Assembly: GCA_021775805.1 (NCBI GenBank)
Contig: JAJFHD010000011.1
Coordinates: forward strand, 62,001-126,000
Source: Alphaproteobacteria bacterium
GTDB lineage: Bacteria; Pseudomonadota; Alphaproteobacteria; Rhizobiales; JAJFHC01
Direction of reading: 5' to 3'
Length of the DNA stretch: 64,000 nt
Shown here: in pieces, positions 1 through 9,233 of the stretch
How positions within the stretch are numbered: the first letter of the stretch is position 1
Layout of the letters: each line of letters begins with the position of its first letter
The notes under the pieces: model-generated
Databases searched by the model: none
Told to the model about the DNA's origin: nothing
Seen by the model: only the letters and a program-made list of their open reading frames with translations
Translations under genes and position numbers: made by a program

Positions 1-137
1 ATGGTCAACGGCGATTGACTCTGAATTCGTTTGGTTGTGATCCTGGCGGCCTGGCGCCAAAGGACAGGAGCAATGAACAACCCGAGCAATCCGGCACACA
101 GAAAACCCAGCGCGATGAACATAATCGTCTGAATCAT
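1..137 (-). CDS. membrane-anchored conserved protein, N-terminal fragment
   Basis: The reading frame begins with an ATG at 137 (minus) and runs off the left edge, so only the first 45 residues are visible. Residues 2-24 are a single hydrophobic segment (IQTIMFIALGFLCAGLLGLF and on), followed by a basic stretch (WRQAARITTKRIQSQSPLT). This arrangement resembles a conserved alphaproteobacterial protein of unknown function: one N-terminal membrane helix, an Arg-rich juxtamembrane stretch, then a long coiled coil. The coiled coil would lie outside the window. The upstream Shine-Dalgarno-like AAAGGG is weak. No function can be assigned. Confidence 0.55.
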   Translation of the reverse strand, partial: MIQTIMFIALGFLCAGLLGLFIAPVLWRQAARITTKRIQSQSPLT

Positions 138-374
138 CGTAACGCTCGCCCTTTAAGAAACCTGTGCCAATTTGGAAATTCTAGTTGTATCTATTGCCAT
201 TTTCCGGCTCCGGCGTCCATTCCCGTGCACAGTTAGGGTTAAAGCTGCTTCTGTAACACAGCCTCCCAATAATGGCATGGCGCGTCGTATGTGAACAGAC
301 TGTCGGTGAGTTAGCACGACCGGCCACACAGGTCAAAAATACAAACCGCGCTGAAATTCCCGGTGGCCGCCTTG

Positions 375-977
375 CTAGAACGGGTTCCAGGTCGGTTTGG
401 GCGTGTATTTGAGGTATCCGACGTTGACACCAAGTCGCGCGCCGACACCGGTGCGGATGGGTGCCAGAACCAAGTCATAGCGCTGCAGGAAGTTTACGCC
501 CAGCCCACCAACGACATATGCCGAACCCTCGACACCGGGGATGCGGTAATAAATGTCGTCCATTGACCTGAGATTGTAGATCAACGTCAGGACACGGGAG
601 CCGTTGCCACCGAAATCGAGACCGATCGAGGGGCCCTGCCAATAGATTTTTCGCTGGCCGCCGAACTTGGGATGGATGGTGCCCTCGCCATAGCGCAGCC
701 CGCCGACGAACGATCCGGCCGCCTCCTCTCCCACGATGTAGGCGTTGGGTCTGCCGCGCTGGCGAAAGACATATTCGACCATCTCAGCCAGACCGCCGGT
801 TGTCTTGCCAAAGAAGGCGTGGCCGGCATCGATGATTTCCTGGGGCGAATAGGTGCCGCCTTGTGACGGCGCCGGTTGGCTTGACTGTGACTGCGCCAGT
901 GACGGACTGGTCGTGGCAAAAGCGCCAAAAAGCAGCCAAATCGTCATCGTGAAAATCATACGAAAGGTTGTCTTCAT
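375..977 (-). CDS. DUF1134 family exported protein
   Basis: The 200-residue product starts at the ATG at 977, chosen because it gives a clean signal peptide (MKTTFRMIFTMTIWLLFGAF, then SPSLAQS). An ATG 45 bases upstream would place polar residues before it. The mature part carries the DUF1134 signature: EIIDAGHAFFGKTTGGLA, then GLRYGEGTIHPK, YWQGPSIGLDFGGNGSR and a C-terminal VGYLKYTPK. The family is almost confined to alphaproteobacteria and resembles the YSC84/SYLF lipid-binding fold. It is probably periplasmic or outer-membrane associated. The gene is monocistronic and divergent from the YHS-domain gene. Its molecular role is unknown. Confidence 0.85.
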   Translation of the reverse strand: MKTTFRMIFTMTIWLLFGAFATTSPSLAQSQSSQPAPSQGGTYSPQEIIDAGHAFFGKTTGGLAEMVEYVFRQRGRPNAYIVGEEAAGSFVGGLRYGEGTIHPKFGGQRKIYWQGPSIGLDFGGNGSRVLTLIYNLRSMDDIYYRIPGVEGSAYVVGGLGVNFLQRYDLVLAPIRTGVGARLGVNVGYLKYTPKPTWNPF

Positions 978-1196
978 CTGATCTGAAACCTTGTGATTGG
1001 AGACCCCGTGATTGGATACCATGTCGAGCTGCTTGGAGTTAATGCTTTGCCGGTCGTCGGGCGCGGCACAACGCGTGAGCCGGTAGAATTCGGTGTTTGC
1101 CGCTTTTTTACCAGTTTGTCCTAGGCTCTATGAATTGGGTCCTTGACCTTACGGTTCGACACCGCTTCGAACACCCAGCGTATATGAGCATGAATT

Positions 1197-1721
1197 ATGT
1201 CAAAGAATAGGCCGCGGCAATCCGATTCGCAGCGAAAAATGCAACAGTGCACCGGCACGCCTGGCCGCTTGGCGCTGGGCCTGATGCTCGGGGTCTGGAT
1301 GTTCGGCAGCCCATCGCTCGCTTCAACCAGCGAACGGATCTGGACCGATACCGCCTCCGGCGTTGCAATCGGAGGCTATGACCCCATGACCTATTTTGTG
1401 GATGGCGAGGCCCTGCGAGGTCTGGCGACCCACGAATGGACGTGGGGCGGCGTTACCTGGCGGTTTCGGAATTCAGGCAACCTCATGGCCTTCAAGAGGC
1501 ATCCCGTTGTCTATGCGCCCCAATTGGGCGGTTATGGCGTGATGGCGGCAGCCGAGGGCCTGACGGCGCGCGGGCATCCTCAGGTCTGGTCGATTCATAA
1601 GGGCAGGCTCTATCTTTTCCATACGGCTGAAGCACGAGACGCGTGGCGGCTAGACCCCGACAAATGGACGAAGATGGCAATCGACAAGTGGCCGGTTGCC
1701 GCAAAGACGCTCAGCCGCTAG
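1197..1721 (+). CDS. YHS domain-containing exported protein
   Basis: The product has 174 residues. A basic N-terminus is followed by a hydrophobic segment (LALGLMLGVWMFGSPSLAS), read as a signal peptide. The rest is one YHS-like domain: AIGGYDPMTYFVDGEAL, then the core WRFRNSGNLMAFKRHPVVYAP and the closing GGYGVMA. The usual Cys residues of metal-binding YHS domains are absent, as in many exported members of the family. A second ATG at codon 15 is a possible alternative start. The gene is convergent with cysQ and divergent from the DUF1134 gene. Its function is unknown; metal binding would be a guess. Confidence 0.75.
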   Translation: MSKNRPRQSDSQRKMQQCTGTPGRLALGLMLGVWMFGSPSLASTSERIWTDTASGVAIGGYDPMTYFVDGEALRGLATHEWTWGGVTWRFRNSGNLMAFKRHPVVYAPQLGGYGVMAAAEGLTARGHPQVWSIHKGRLYLFHTAEARDAWRLDPDKWTKMAIDKWPVAAKTLSR

Positions 1722-1769
1722 ATGTTTAGTTGAACAGGACCGCGGTACTCCCCGCCGCCTGACCGTGCC

Positions 1770-2561
1770 TTACTGCCAGCCGCGGGCAACAAAGCCCGGA
1801 TTGTCGAGGCCCCGTTCAGTCTTGGCATAACGCAATCGCGTGCCATCGAATGTGGTGACGCTGCCACCGGCACATTCAAGCACGGCCTGGCCGGCAGCGG
1901 TATCCCATTCCATGGTCCGGCCGTGCCGGGGATACAGATCGGCCTGACCGCAGGCCAAGTTGCAGAATTTCAGGGATGATCCGGCGGATATCCGTTCTAC
2001 GACCGTGAAGTCCCGGAGATAGGTTTCAAGGGCTGGATCGCCGTGCGATCGGCTGGCGATCACGGTCAGGCCGATATCGGGTGGTCTGCGCACGGATATG
2101 GGTTCCCAGACACCACCCGCATTGTCACCCTTGATCTCGAACGCTCCGATGTCCCGGCCGGCGATAAAAAACCGGCCGATGGCGGGGGCGTAGACGATGC
2201 CGGCGATCGGAACACGATCGTGTACCAGCGCGATATTAACGGTGAACTCGCCATTGCGGTTTACGAATTCCCGCGTGCCGTCGAGCGGGTCGACAAGAAA
2301 AAACGTTCGCGCGATTCGTGTGGGGGCGGCCAGAGCGTGCTGTTCCTCGGAAATCACCTGGAGCCCAGGCGCGCGTGCCGCGAGGTGCTCCAAGATGATC
2401 GCTTCGGACGCATGGTCGGCGTCCGTCACCGGACTGTCGTCATCCTTGGCCGATACTTCGAACCCGGTGCTGTAGATGTCCATGATCCTTCGCCCGGCTT
2501 CAAAGGCGCAAGGCACCAGGGAACGGATAATGCTGCTGCTGTCGGGCGTGTGGTCTTGCAT
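1770..2561 (-). CDS. cysQ: 3'(2'),5'-bisphosphate nucleotidase CysQ
   Basis: This 263-residue inositol-monophosphatase-fold enzyme removes the 3'-phosphate from PAP/PAPS made during sulfate assimilation. Metal-site motifs are present: ISEEQ near residue 87, DPLDGTREF near 110 and WDTAAGQAVLECAGG near 222. The start at 2561 (MQDHTPDSSS) gives the normal family length. The frame is open for another 62 codons upstream, but that stretch is Arg/Phe-rich and unlike the family. The gene ends 48 bases from the convergent YHS gene and is divergent from chpT. The substrate is inferred from family membership. Confidence 0.9.
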   Translation of the reverse strand: MQDHTPDSSSIIRSLVPCAFEAGRRIMDIYSTGFEVSAKDDDSPVTDADHASEAIILEHLAARAPGLQVISEEQHALAAPTRIARTFFLVDPLDGTREFVNRNGEFTVNIALVHDRVPIAGIVYAPAIGRFFIAGRDIGAFEIKGDNAGGVWEPISVRRPPDIGLTVIASRSHGDPALETYLRDFTVVERISAGSSLKFCNLACGQADLYPRHGRTMEWDTAAGQAVLECAGGSVTTFDGTRLRYAKTERGLDNPGFVARGWQ

Positions 2562-2794
2562 GGTTGGCTCTGTATCCGGTCCTGTAGGGCGACCGTCGGC
2601 GCGGGCCCCCGAAAAAACGCAAAAACTGATTCGTTTTGTCATAACCGCACTGCCATTAGCCAGAACAAAATGCAGGTGGAATTTAAAAGTCCTTATGGAC
2701 CGGCATCTTAGAACTTCGGTATCAGCAACCTTGGCATTCTGCGTCATGCACTGTATCAGCGTTTGAGATGAAGAATTTTGGGGAAGCCTTGCCG

Positions 2795-3424
2795 ATGAAT
2801 GCCGCGCCGCTTGAAGCTTTGGAACTGGCCGCTCTGATGTGCAGCCGTGTCTGTCACGACGTAATCAGCCCGGTTGGCGCCATTACGAACGGCCTTGAGG
2901 TGCTGGAGGACGAAAACGACGAAAAGATGCGAGGTTTCGCCCTTGATCTGATCAAGAAGAGTGCCGAGCAGGCATCCGCCAAACTTCAGTTCGCCCGGTT
3001 GGCATTTGGCGCAGCCGGTTCCGCCGGGGCGCAGATCGATCTCGGTGATGCGCAGGATGTCACTTCGGGATTTATCGGCAAGGAAAAGGTCACTTTGCAC
3101 TGGACCGGGCCGAGAGAAACCCGTCCGAAGAATGAAGTCAAACTGCTATTGAATATGATCCTCGTCGGTTTGACGACGATTCCGCGCGGCGGAGATCTGT
3201 CGGTCGGCATCGACGGTTCTTCGATCGTGGTGTTGTGTGTTGGCGAAGGCGCCAACATTCCCGCCGGCACAAGCGAGCTTCTGGATGGCACCGCCGATGT
3301 GGAAGGAATAGATCCTCGTTCGGTGCAGATCTATTTTACCGGCCGGGTCGCTACACAAGCGGGGATGAAGCTCGACGTTCAGGCCGGCGATGGCGAAGTC
3401 CAGCTGATTGCCCGCGCAGTTTAG
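2795..3424 (+). CDS. chpT: histidine phosphotransferase ChpT
   Basis: The 209-residue protein carries the ChpT signature around the phospho-histidine, CSRVCHDVISPVGAITNGLE, with His21 as the acceptor. A degenerate histidine-kinase-like C-terminal half follows. In Caulobacter ChpT relays phosphate from CckA to CtrA and CpdR, controlling cell-cycle and flagellar transcription in the cytoplasm. The start at 2795 is preceded by GGGGAAG at a suitable distance and gives the usual MNAAPLEALELAAL opening. An in-frame ATG at 2768 lacks a ribosome-binding site. It lies 123 bases upstream of cheA, so both may be read from one promoter. Confidence 0.92.
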   Translation: MNAAPLEALELAALMCSRVCHDVISPVGAITNGLEVLEDENDEKMRGFALDLIKKSAEQASAKLQFARLAFGAAGSAGAQIDLGDAQDVTSGFIGKEKVTLHWTGPRETRPKNEVKLLLNMILVGLTTIPRGGDLSVGIDGSSIVVLCVGEGANIPAGTSELLDGTADVEGIDPRSVQIYFTGRVATQAGMKLDVQAGDGEVQLIARAV

Positions 3425-3547
3425 AGCATCCATTGCGGGAAAAATCCGCACCGTTTCAACCATTGTTAACCCTTTCCGGTCAGGATCTCTGCGGAGACAA
3501 TCGCTCTGTATTTTCAGGGCGTCGCAATGGCTGGAAGGGGCAGTGTA

Positions 3548-6274
3548 ATGGATGATCTTCTCGGTGATTTTCTTGCCGAAACCGAGGAAAGTCTGGACGT
3601 CGTTGACGCTCAGCTCGTGAAATTTGAACGAGATCCGAATAACGCGGAGATTCTCGATAACATTTTCAGGTTGGTGCACACGATCAAGGGGACGTGTGGT
3701 TTTCTTGGACTGCCGCGACTTGAGAGGGTTGCCCATGCGGCCGAGAACCTCATGGGGCGATTCCGTGAGGGACTGCCGGTTACCGAACAAGCGGTGACTG
3801 TGGTGATGGAATCGATCGACCGGATCAAAGAAATTCTCGCTGATCTGGAAAAGAATCAGAAGGAACCGGAAGGATCCGATGCGGACCTGATTTCACAACT
3901 CGACATACTGTCGGCTGTGGGGTCCGAACCCGAGCCTGCCGTGGAAGCAGAACCCGAACCGGTCGCCGTCGAAGCGCCGCAGCCTCAAGCTTCCCTTGAA
4001 ATTGGCGATAACTCGTCGATTGTTCATGAAGTTTCCCTGGAAGAACTCGACAAGATTTTTGATGCAGCGCCGTCGGATGTGCACATTCCCGACCCGCTTG
4101 GTCGTGACAAGAAACCTGAACCTGCACCGGCAGCACCGCCTATGCCGGCACGCCAGGCGAAGCCATCGGCGGAAAAGGCGGAAGCCGACACGCCGCGCGG
4201 AGAACCCAAGAAGGGCGACGTGCGCACAAAGTCCATCCGTGTCAATGTGGACACTCTTGAGCGCCTCATGACGACGGTCAGCGAACTGGTTCTGGCGCGA
4301 AATCAGCTGCTTGAAATTGGCCGCCACATTCAGGACGGCGCACTTCAGGCTCCGTTGCAAAGACTGTCCAGTGTTACAGCGGAACTGCAGGAACGGGTGA
4401 TGAAGACCCGGATGCAGCCGATCGGAAACGCCTGGCAAAAACTGCCGCGTATCATCCGCACCCTCGGCAACGACCTCGGCAAGCAGATCGAACTGGAAAT
4501 GACCGGGGAAGATACCGAGCTTGACCGTCAGGTTCTTGAATTGATCCAGGATCCACTCACTCACATGGTCCGCAATGCGGCAGATCACGGCCTCGAGGAT
4601 ACCGAAGGCAGGCTTGCTGCGGGCAAACCGGCGACCGGACGGGTCATGCTCAACGCCCGCCACGAAGGCGGCCATATCGTCATTGAGATTGCCGACGATG
4701 GCCGGGGCCTGAATGCCGAGAAAATCCGGCAGAAAGCTGTCGCCAACGGCTTTGCGTCCGCGGCTGACGTTGAGGCGATGAGCGATATCCAGGTCAACCG
4801 CTTGATTTTCGAGCCGGGGCTTTCGACGGCAGAGGCGGTGACAAATGTCTCCGGGCGCGGTGTGGGAATGGATGTCGTCCGCTCCAATATTGAACTGATC
4901 GGCGGATCGGTCGACGTGATATCGCGGCCCGGCGAAGGTTCCCGGTTTACGATCCAGATTCCGCTGACGCTGGCAATCGTGCCGGCTCTGATCATCGGTG
5001 CCGGGGAGCAGAAATTCGCGCTGCCGCAACTGAACATCATTGAACTGGTTCGGGTGCGGTCCGGTGACGAGCACAGCGTCGAAGTGGTCAACGGGTCACC
5101 GATTCTGCGACTGCGCGGCCGTCTCCTGCCGCTTGTTCGCCTTGCCGATGTGTTTCAGGGGAAATGCGTGAAACCGGCACCCGATTCTGAAGCTGACGGC
5201 GAATCCCAGGATGGCAACGAGTTTGTTGCTGTTCTCAGAATCGGCGGGTTTGAATTTGGAATAGTGGCGGATGCGGTATTCGATACCGAAGAAATCGTGG
5301 TCAAACCGCTTTCCGGTTTTCTGAAGAACGTCAAAGCCTTTTCCGGCAACACGATCCTTGGCGACGGCAATGTGGTCATGATCATAGATCCGTCGGGCAT
5401 AGCCGAGATCGGAGAGATGCGAACCTCCGTGGCACTGGGCGATGAGGTCCAGACAGACATGGACAACATCGAATCGAGCGACGAGATGATTGCCATGCTC
5501 CTGTTTACAGCAGGGTCGACCGATCCAAAAGCGCTACCGCTTGCGCTGATCAACCGACTCGAGGAAATCGACATGGCCGTCGTCGAGCATTCCGGCGACC
5601 GCGATGTGGTGCAGTACCGAGACGCCCTGATGCCCCTGATACGGATGGATGACCACAGTTCAAACGGCAACAAACCGGTTATCGTAATCGAGCACAACGG
5701 CCGGCACACGGGGCTTGTCGTAGACAACATTGTGGATGTGGTCGAAGAGCATCTTTCGATTCAACCCGGCACGTCAGGAATGGGTACAATCGGATCGGCG
5801 GTTGTCTCCGAAAAAGTGACCGAGATCCTCGATCTGGCGCATTACATGCCGGAAACCCTTGAAGTGGCGGACGGAAAATTCGAAAAAGAACTGGAAAGTC
5901 AGATTCTGTTGATCGACGACTCGTCTTTCTTCAGGAACATGCTGACGCCGTTCCTGTCGGCGCATGGTTTCCATGTGACCGCTGTGTCTTCGGCGACTGA
6001 GGCCATGGAGTCCGCCCGTCGCGGCCGGTCATACGATATCGTCCTGAGCGACCTGGAAATGCCGGACATGGACGGGTTTGAATTCATCAGTGCTGTCCGC
6101 GACTCAAACACCTGGCCCGATGCGCAATTCATTGCCCTGTCTGGTCATACCAGCCACGAGATTGTCGAACGTACGCGGGCAAGCGGTTTTACTGACCATG
6201 TTGCGAAGTTCGACCGCATGCGCCTTCTCGATATTCTTAACAATTGTTCTCCAGTCATGAGGGTTGCCGCATGA
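3548..6274 (+). CDS. cheA: chemotaxis histidine kinase CheA with C-terminal receiver domain
   Basis: The 908-residue hybrid kinase has, in order: an HPt domain (about 1-110, phospho-His44 in VHTIKG), a Pro/Glu-rich linker, a dimerisation helix pair (about 227-290), an HATPase domain (N-box HMVRNAADHG near 338, GRGVGMD near 436), a CheW-like domain (about 477-620), a second CheW-like module (about 645-765) and a receiver domain (about 784-900) with IDDSS, phospho-Asp in SDLEMPDMDG and a conserved Lys. It couples receptor arrays to CheY and CheB. The ATG at 3548 is chosen because GGAAGGGG lies just upstream. The stop overlaps cheW (ATGA). The receiver fusion is found in several alphaproteobacterial CheA proteins and may act as a phosphate sink. 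Confidence 0.95.
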   Translation: MDDLLGDFLAETEESLDVVDAQLVKFERDPNNAEILDNIFRLVHTIKGTCGFLGLPRLERVAHAAENLMGRFREGLPVTEQAVTVVMESIDRIKEILADLEKNQKEPEGSDADLISQLDILSAVGSEPEPAVEAEPEPVAVEAPQPQASLEIGDNSSIVHEVSLEELDKIFDAAPSDVHIPDPLGRDKKPEPAPAAPPMPARQAKPSAEKAEADTPRGEPKKGDVRTKSIRVNVDTLERLMTTVSELVLARNQLLEIGRHIQDGALQAPLQRLSSVTAELQERVMKTRMQPIGNAWQKLPRIIRTLGNDLGKQIELEMTGEDTELDRQVLELIQDPLTHMVRNAADHGLEDTEGRLAAGKPATGRVMLNARHEGGHIVIEIADDGRGLNAEKIRQKAVANGFASAADVEAMSDIQVNRLIFEPGLSTAEAVTNVSGRGVGMDVVRSNIELIGGSVDVISRPGEGSRFTIQIPLTLAIVPALIIGAGEQKFALPQLNIIELVRVRSGDEHSVEVVNGSPILRLRGRLLPLVRLADVFQGKCVKPAPDSEADGESQDGNEFVAVLRIGGFEFGIVADAVFDTEEIVVKPLSGFLKNVKAFSGNTILGDGNVVMIIDPSGIAEIGEMRTSVALGDEVQTDMDNIESSDEMIAMLLFTAGSTDPKALPLALINRLEEIDMAVVEHSGDRDVVQYRDALMPLIRMDDHSSNGNKPVIVIEHNGRHTGLVVDNIVDVVEEHLSIQPGTSGMGTIGSAVVSEKVTEILDLAHYMPETLEVADGKFEKELESQILLIDDSSFFRNMLTPFLSAHGFHVTAVSSATEAMESARRGRSYDIVLSDLEMPDMDGFEFISAVRDSNTWPDAQFIALSGHTSHEIVERTRASGFTDHVAKFDRMRLLDILNNCSPVMRVAA

Positions 6275-6753
6275 AAGACGTAATCGGTGAAACCATTGAG
6301 TCTCAACATGAAGATTACGATGGCGAGTATGTGACGGTTCTCATTCAAGGGCAGCTGTTCGGCCTGCCGATCGGTGATGTCGAGGATGTTTTTGAACCGC
6401 AGATGGTAACCAGTGTCCCGCTGTCGCCAAAGGAAGTCGTCGGTGTCTTGAACCTCAGAGGGCGCCTGGTCACGCTTGTCGATGTATGTGTGAAACTGGG
6501 CATTGACCAAATTACCGTCGAAAAACCGATGGCGATCGGGTTGCGCCGGGATGAGGGCGCCTACGCTCTTATGGTCGATGAGGTCGGCGACGTCATTCGC
6601 CCCGACGGTTCGAGTGTCGAGCCGGTACCGTCTCACCTTGACCAGGTCTGGAAACAGGTTTGTACCGGCGTGCTTCAGCTCGAGGACCAGTTGATGATGG
6701 TTCTCGATCCTGAATGCATATTTGAGAGCGAACGGGAAAACCGTGCGGCGTGA
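6271..6753 (+). CDS. cheW: chemotaxis coupling protein CheW
   Basis: The 160-residue single-domain CheW protein links CheA to the chemoreceptors. It carries the family core GQLFGLPIGDVEDVF, then VVGVLNLRGRLVTLVDV and ALMVDEVGDVI. The ATG at 6271 overlaps the cheA stop codon as ATGA, which suggests translational coupling and fixes the start. A short, slightly acidic N-terminal extension precedes the domain. Its position between cheA and cheY supports the call. Confidence 0.93.
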   Translation: MKDVIGETIESQHEDYDGEYVTVLIQGQLFGLPIGDVEDVFEPQMVTSVPLSPKEVVGVLNLRGRLVTLVDVCVKLGIDQITVEKPMAIGLRRDEGAYALMVDEVGDVIRPDGSSVEPVPSHLDQVWKQVCTGVLQLEDQLMMVLDPECIFESERENRAA

Positions 6754-6787
6754 AGCCGGGACTGAATGTCTGATGAGGGAAAAAATT

Positions 6788-7153
6788 ATGAAACAATGCC
6801 TGGTCGTCGATGACAGTAGTGTGATCCGCAAGGTTGCTCGACAGATATTGGAGCAACTGGATTTTTCAATAAGTGAAGCCGAAGACGGTCAGGTTGCGCT
6901 AGACAAATGTCGCGTGGAAATGCCCGATGCGATTCTTCTCGATTGGAACATGCCGGTCATGGACGGCATCGATTTCCTATCGGCGTTGCGAGAGGAATCC
7001 GGCGGCGATCAGCCGGTCGTCGTATTCTGCACGACCGAGAACGATTACGATCATATTTCGAGAGCGATTTCCGCGGGCGCTGACGAATACGTCATGAAGC
7101 CGTTCGACCGGGAAATTATCGAGGCCAAGTTCCAAGAAGTCGGCCTCCTCTAA
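6788..7153 (+). CDS. cheY: chemotaxis response regulator CheY
   Basis: The 121-residue product is a lone receiver domain with the complete active site: Asp8-Asp9, phospho-acceptor Asp52 in LLDWNMPVMDG, Thr83 or Thr84 (CTTEND) and Lys104 in MKPFD. There is no output domain, so it should act by binding another protein, normally FliM at the flagellar switch. The start at 6788 follows GAGGGAAAAAATT and gives the standard length. It sits between cheW and cheB with short spacers. Alphaproteobacteria often have several CheY proteins, so a role as a phosphate sink is also possible. Confidence 0.93.
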   Translation: MKQCLVVDDSSVIRKVARQILEQLDFSISEAEDGQVALDKCRVEMPDAILLDWNMPVMDGIDFLSALREESGGDQPVVVFCTTENDYDHISRAISAGADEYVMKPFDREIIEAKFQEVGLL

Positions 7154-7170
7154 GATAGTTCGAAGTCCAC

Positions 7171-8343
7171 ATGCAAAGTACCGTTTCCAGGCCACGCCCG
7201 TCGCCGGTTGAAGCCCAACGAGGGGTCCGGGTCGTCGTTATCGACTCATCTCTGGTGTTTCGCGGTCTGACATCGCGTTGGCTGTCCGAATTGCCTGAAA
7301 TCGCCGATGTGGCCACATTTTCAAACGCGGATTCGGTGCTCAGACGACCCGATGTGGAGGCGCCGGACATTATTGTCCTTGATCTGGGGGTTTCGGAGAC
7401 AAACGGATATGCGGTGCTCCAAGCTGTGCACGCCAGATTTGCAAGAAGCCTGATACTGGTTATTGCGTCGACAAATGGAGATCCTTCTGCTGTCGCCGAC
7501 AAGGTGAAGAAACTGGGCGCGCAAGGCATTCTCACGAGGCCTGTGAGTCTGTCGCAAACTGGAGAGTCGCGAGCTTTCAAGTCGACATTTACGATGAGCG
7601 TTCTCACCCTGGCTCAACGCAGCGCGAGAAGCACTGGCGGGTCGCAAAGACCGGCGGCCGCGTCCGCTCGCGTATCGGTCGCCCGTCCGTCGACCCCGGG
7701 CCCCGTACAGGGCACCGCAGGGCAGGCTTGCGCTTTGCGGCCGTACTCCAGGTTCCGTCCAAAAATCCTTGCGATTGGAGGTTCCACCGGAGCGCCACCG
7801 GCCTTGATGGACCTGATCTGTCAGATACCGCCTGGACCGCACGACGTCCCGATCGTGGTGGTTCAGCACATGCCCGATGCGTTCACGATACTGCTCGCTG
7901 ATCATATCGCCAAGAAATCCAAGCGGGACTGCAGGAGACCGGTTGACGGTGAGACCATATTGCCCGGCAAGGTCTATGTCGCCCCGGGTGATCTACATCT
8001 CAAGCTGGAAGATCAGAACGGCGAGATCAAGGCGAGGCTTTACGATGGACCGCAGGTGAATTTCTGCAAACCCGCTGTGGATCCCCTGTTTGAAAGCGTT
8101 GCCGGAATTTACAAGGCGGAGACGCTTGGCGTCATTTTGACGGGTATGGGCCAGGACGGGCTTGATGGCGCCAGGGTGATTGTCGAGAAGGGTGGTACCC
8201 TGCTTGCTCAGGACGAGGCCAGCAGCGTCGTCTGGGGCATGCCAGGAGCAGTGGCGCGTGCCGGATTGTGCAGCGCCGTGGTGCCGGTAAATGTAATTGC
8301 GTCGAGCGTGACGAGACTACTGCGTGGGGAGAGATTGTCATGA
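7171..8343 (+). CDS. cheB: chemotaxis methylesterase CheB with degenerate receiver
   Basis: The 390-residue protein demethylates or deamidates receptor glutamates. The C-terminal methylesterase domain has an intact triad: Ser205 (GGSTGAP), His233 (VQHMPD) and Asp329 (GMGQDG). The N-terminal receiver keeps phospho-Asp71 (VLDLGVS), but the second acidic-pair residue is Ser26 (VIDSS) and the conserved Lys is Arg123 (LTRPVS). The linker (about 140-195) is rich in Ser, Arg, Ala and Pro. Its stop overlaps the cheR start. With the altered receiver, phosphorylation control may be weak or changed; this is inference. Confidence 0.92.
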   Translation: MQSTVSRPRPSPVEAQRGVRVVVIDSSLVFRGLTSRWLSELPEIADVATFSNADSVLRRPDVEAPDIIVLDLGVSETNGYAVLQAVHARFARSLILVIASTNGDPSAVADKVKKLGAQGILTRPVSLSQTGESRAFKSTFTMSVLTLAQRSARSTGGSQRPAAASARVSVARPSTPGPVQGTAGQACALRPYSRFRPKILAIGGSTGAPPALMDLICQIPPGPHDVPIVVVQHMPDAFTILLADHIAKKSKRDCRRPVDGETILPGKVYVAPGDLHLKLEDQNGEIKARLYDGPQVNFCKPAVDPLFESVAGIYKAETLGVILTGMGQDGLDGARVIVEKGGTLLAQDEASSVVWGMPGAVARAGLCSAVVPVNVIASSVTRLLRGERLS

Positions 8344-9233
8344 CACCAACAGAATACGAGTTCATGGCCCGATATCTGAAACAGAAATCCGGCCTGGCGT
8401 TGGCGCCAAACAAGGAATATCTGCTGCAGAGCAGACTTGGGCCGATTGTCCGTGAAAAAGGTCTTGCGGACATATCCGAACTGATTGCGGCATTGCGCCG
8501 AGGCGGGAATCTGGCGTTGGAAACCGAAGTGATGGAAGCGATGACGACAAACGAGTCGTTCTTCTTCCGCGACCGTACGCCATTCGACCTCATGCGGGAC
8601 TTCATGGTTCCTTCCCTGCTGGAAAACGGACGTGCTTCGGCGAAACTCCGGGTCTGGTGTGCTGCAGCATCCACGGGACAGGAACCCTACTCGATTGCCA
8701 TATTGCTCAACGAAATGGCGCGCGACCTGAAAGGCCGGTCGGCAGAGATCGTTGCCACCGATATCTCCAAACAGGTGCTTGAACGGGCGAAGTCGGGCAT
8801 CTACACCCAGTTCGAGGTCCAGCGCGGACTGCCGATCAAGCTCCTGATGAAGTATTTCTCGAAGACCGATGAAACCTGGCAGATCAACCAGGCCATCCGT
8901 TCCGCGGTAAGGTTTGAGTTCGCCAATCTGCTCAATGATTTTTCAAGATTGGGTAAGTTCGATATCGTGTTCTGCCGGAATGTGCTCATTTACTTCGACG
9001 AACCCACGAAGAAGGACATCCTGAAACGCATTGCGTCGATGCTCAATCCTGGCGGCTTCGTTGTCCTTGGGGCGGCTGAAACCATCATGGGTCTGTCCGA
9101 CAGGCTTTACTCGATCCCCGGCAAGCGGGGCATTATCGCGCTCAACGAGGATGCCAAGGAATCGCCGGTATCACGGCCCGGTGGATCGTTTGCGCCCCGT
9201 GGTGTCGCAGCGTTGAACGTGTCGAATGGCTGA
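8340..9233 (+). CDS. cheR: chemotaxis receptor methyltransferase CheR
   Basis: The 297-residue SAM-dependent enzyme methylates glutamates on chemoreceptors. It has the helical N-terminal CheR domain (about 1-75) and the methyltransferase fold with the SAM motif WCAAASTGQEPYSIA near residue 104. It also has TTNESFFFRD and FCRNVLIYFD further on. The ATG overlaps the cheB stop as ATGA. This is the last gene of the che operon. About 225 bases follow before the efflux genes, and no clear terminator hairpin is visible there. Confidence 0.94.
   Translation: MTPTEYEFMARYLKQKSGLALAPNKEYLLQSRLGPIVREKGLADISELIAALRRGGNLALETEVMEAMTTNESFFFRDRTPFDLMRDFMVPSLLENGRASAKLRVWCAAASTGQEPYSIAILLNEMARDLKGRSAEIVATDISKQVLERAKSGIYTQFEVQRGLPIKLLMKYFSKTDETWQINQAIRSAVRFEFANLLNDFSRLGKFDIVFCRNVLIYFDEPTKKDILKRIASMLNPGGFVVLGAAETIMGLSDRLYSIPGKRGIIALNEDAKESPVSRPGGSFAPRGVAALNVSNG

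Noticed and set aside
3893-5074. Long minus-strand open frame inside cheA
   Set aside because: It is the antisense shadow of a high-GC gene with clear domains on the plus strand and carries no recognisable protein family.
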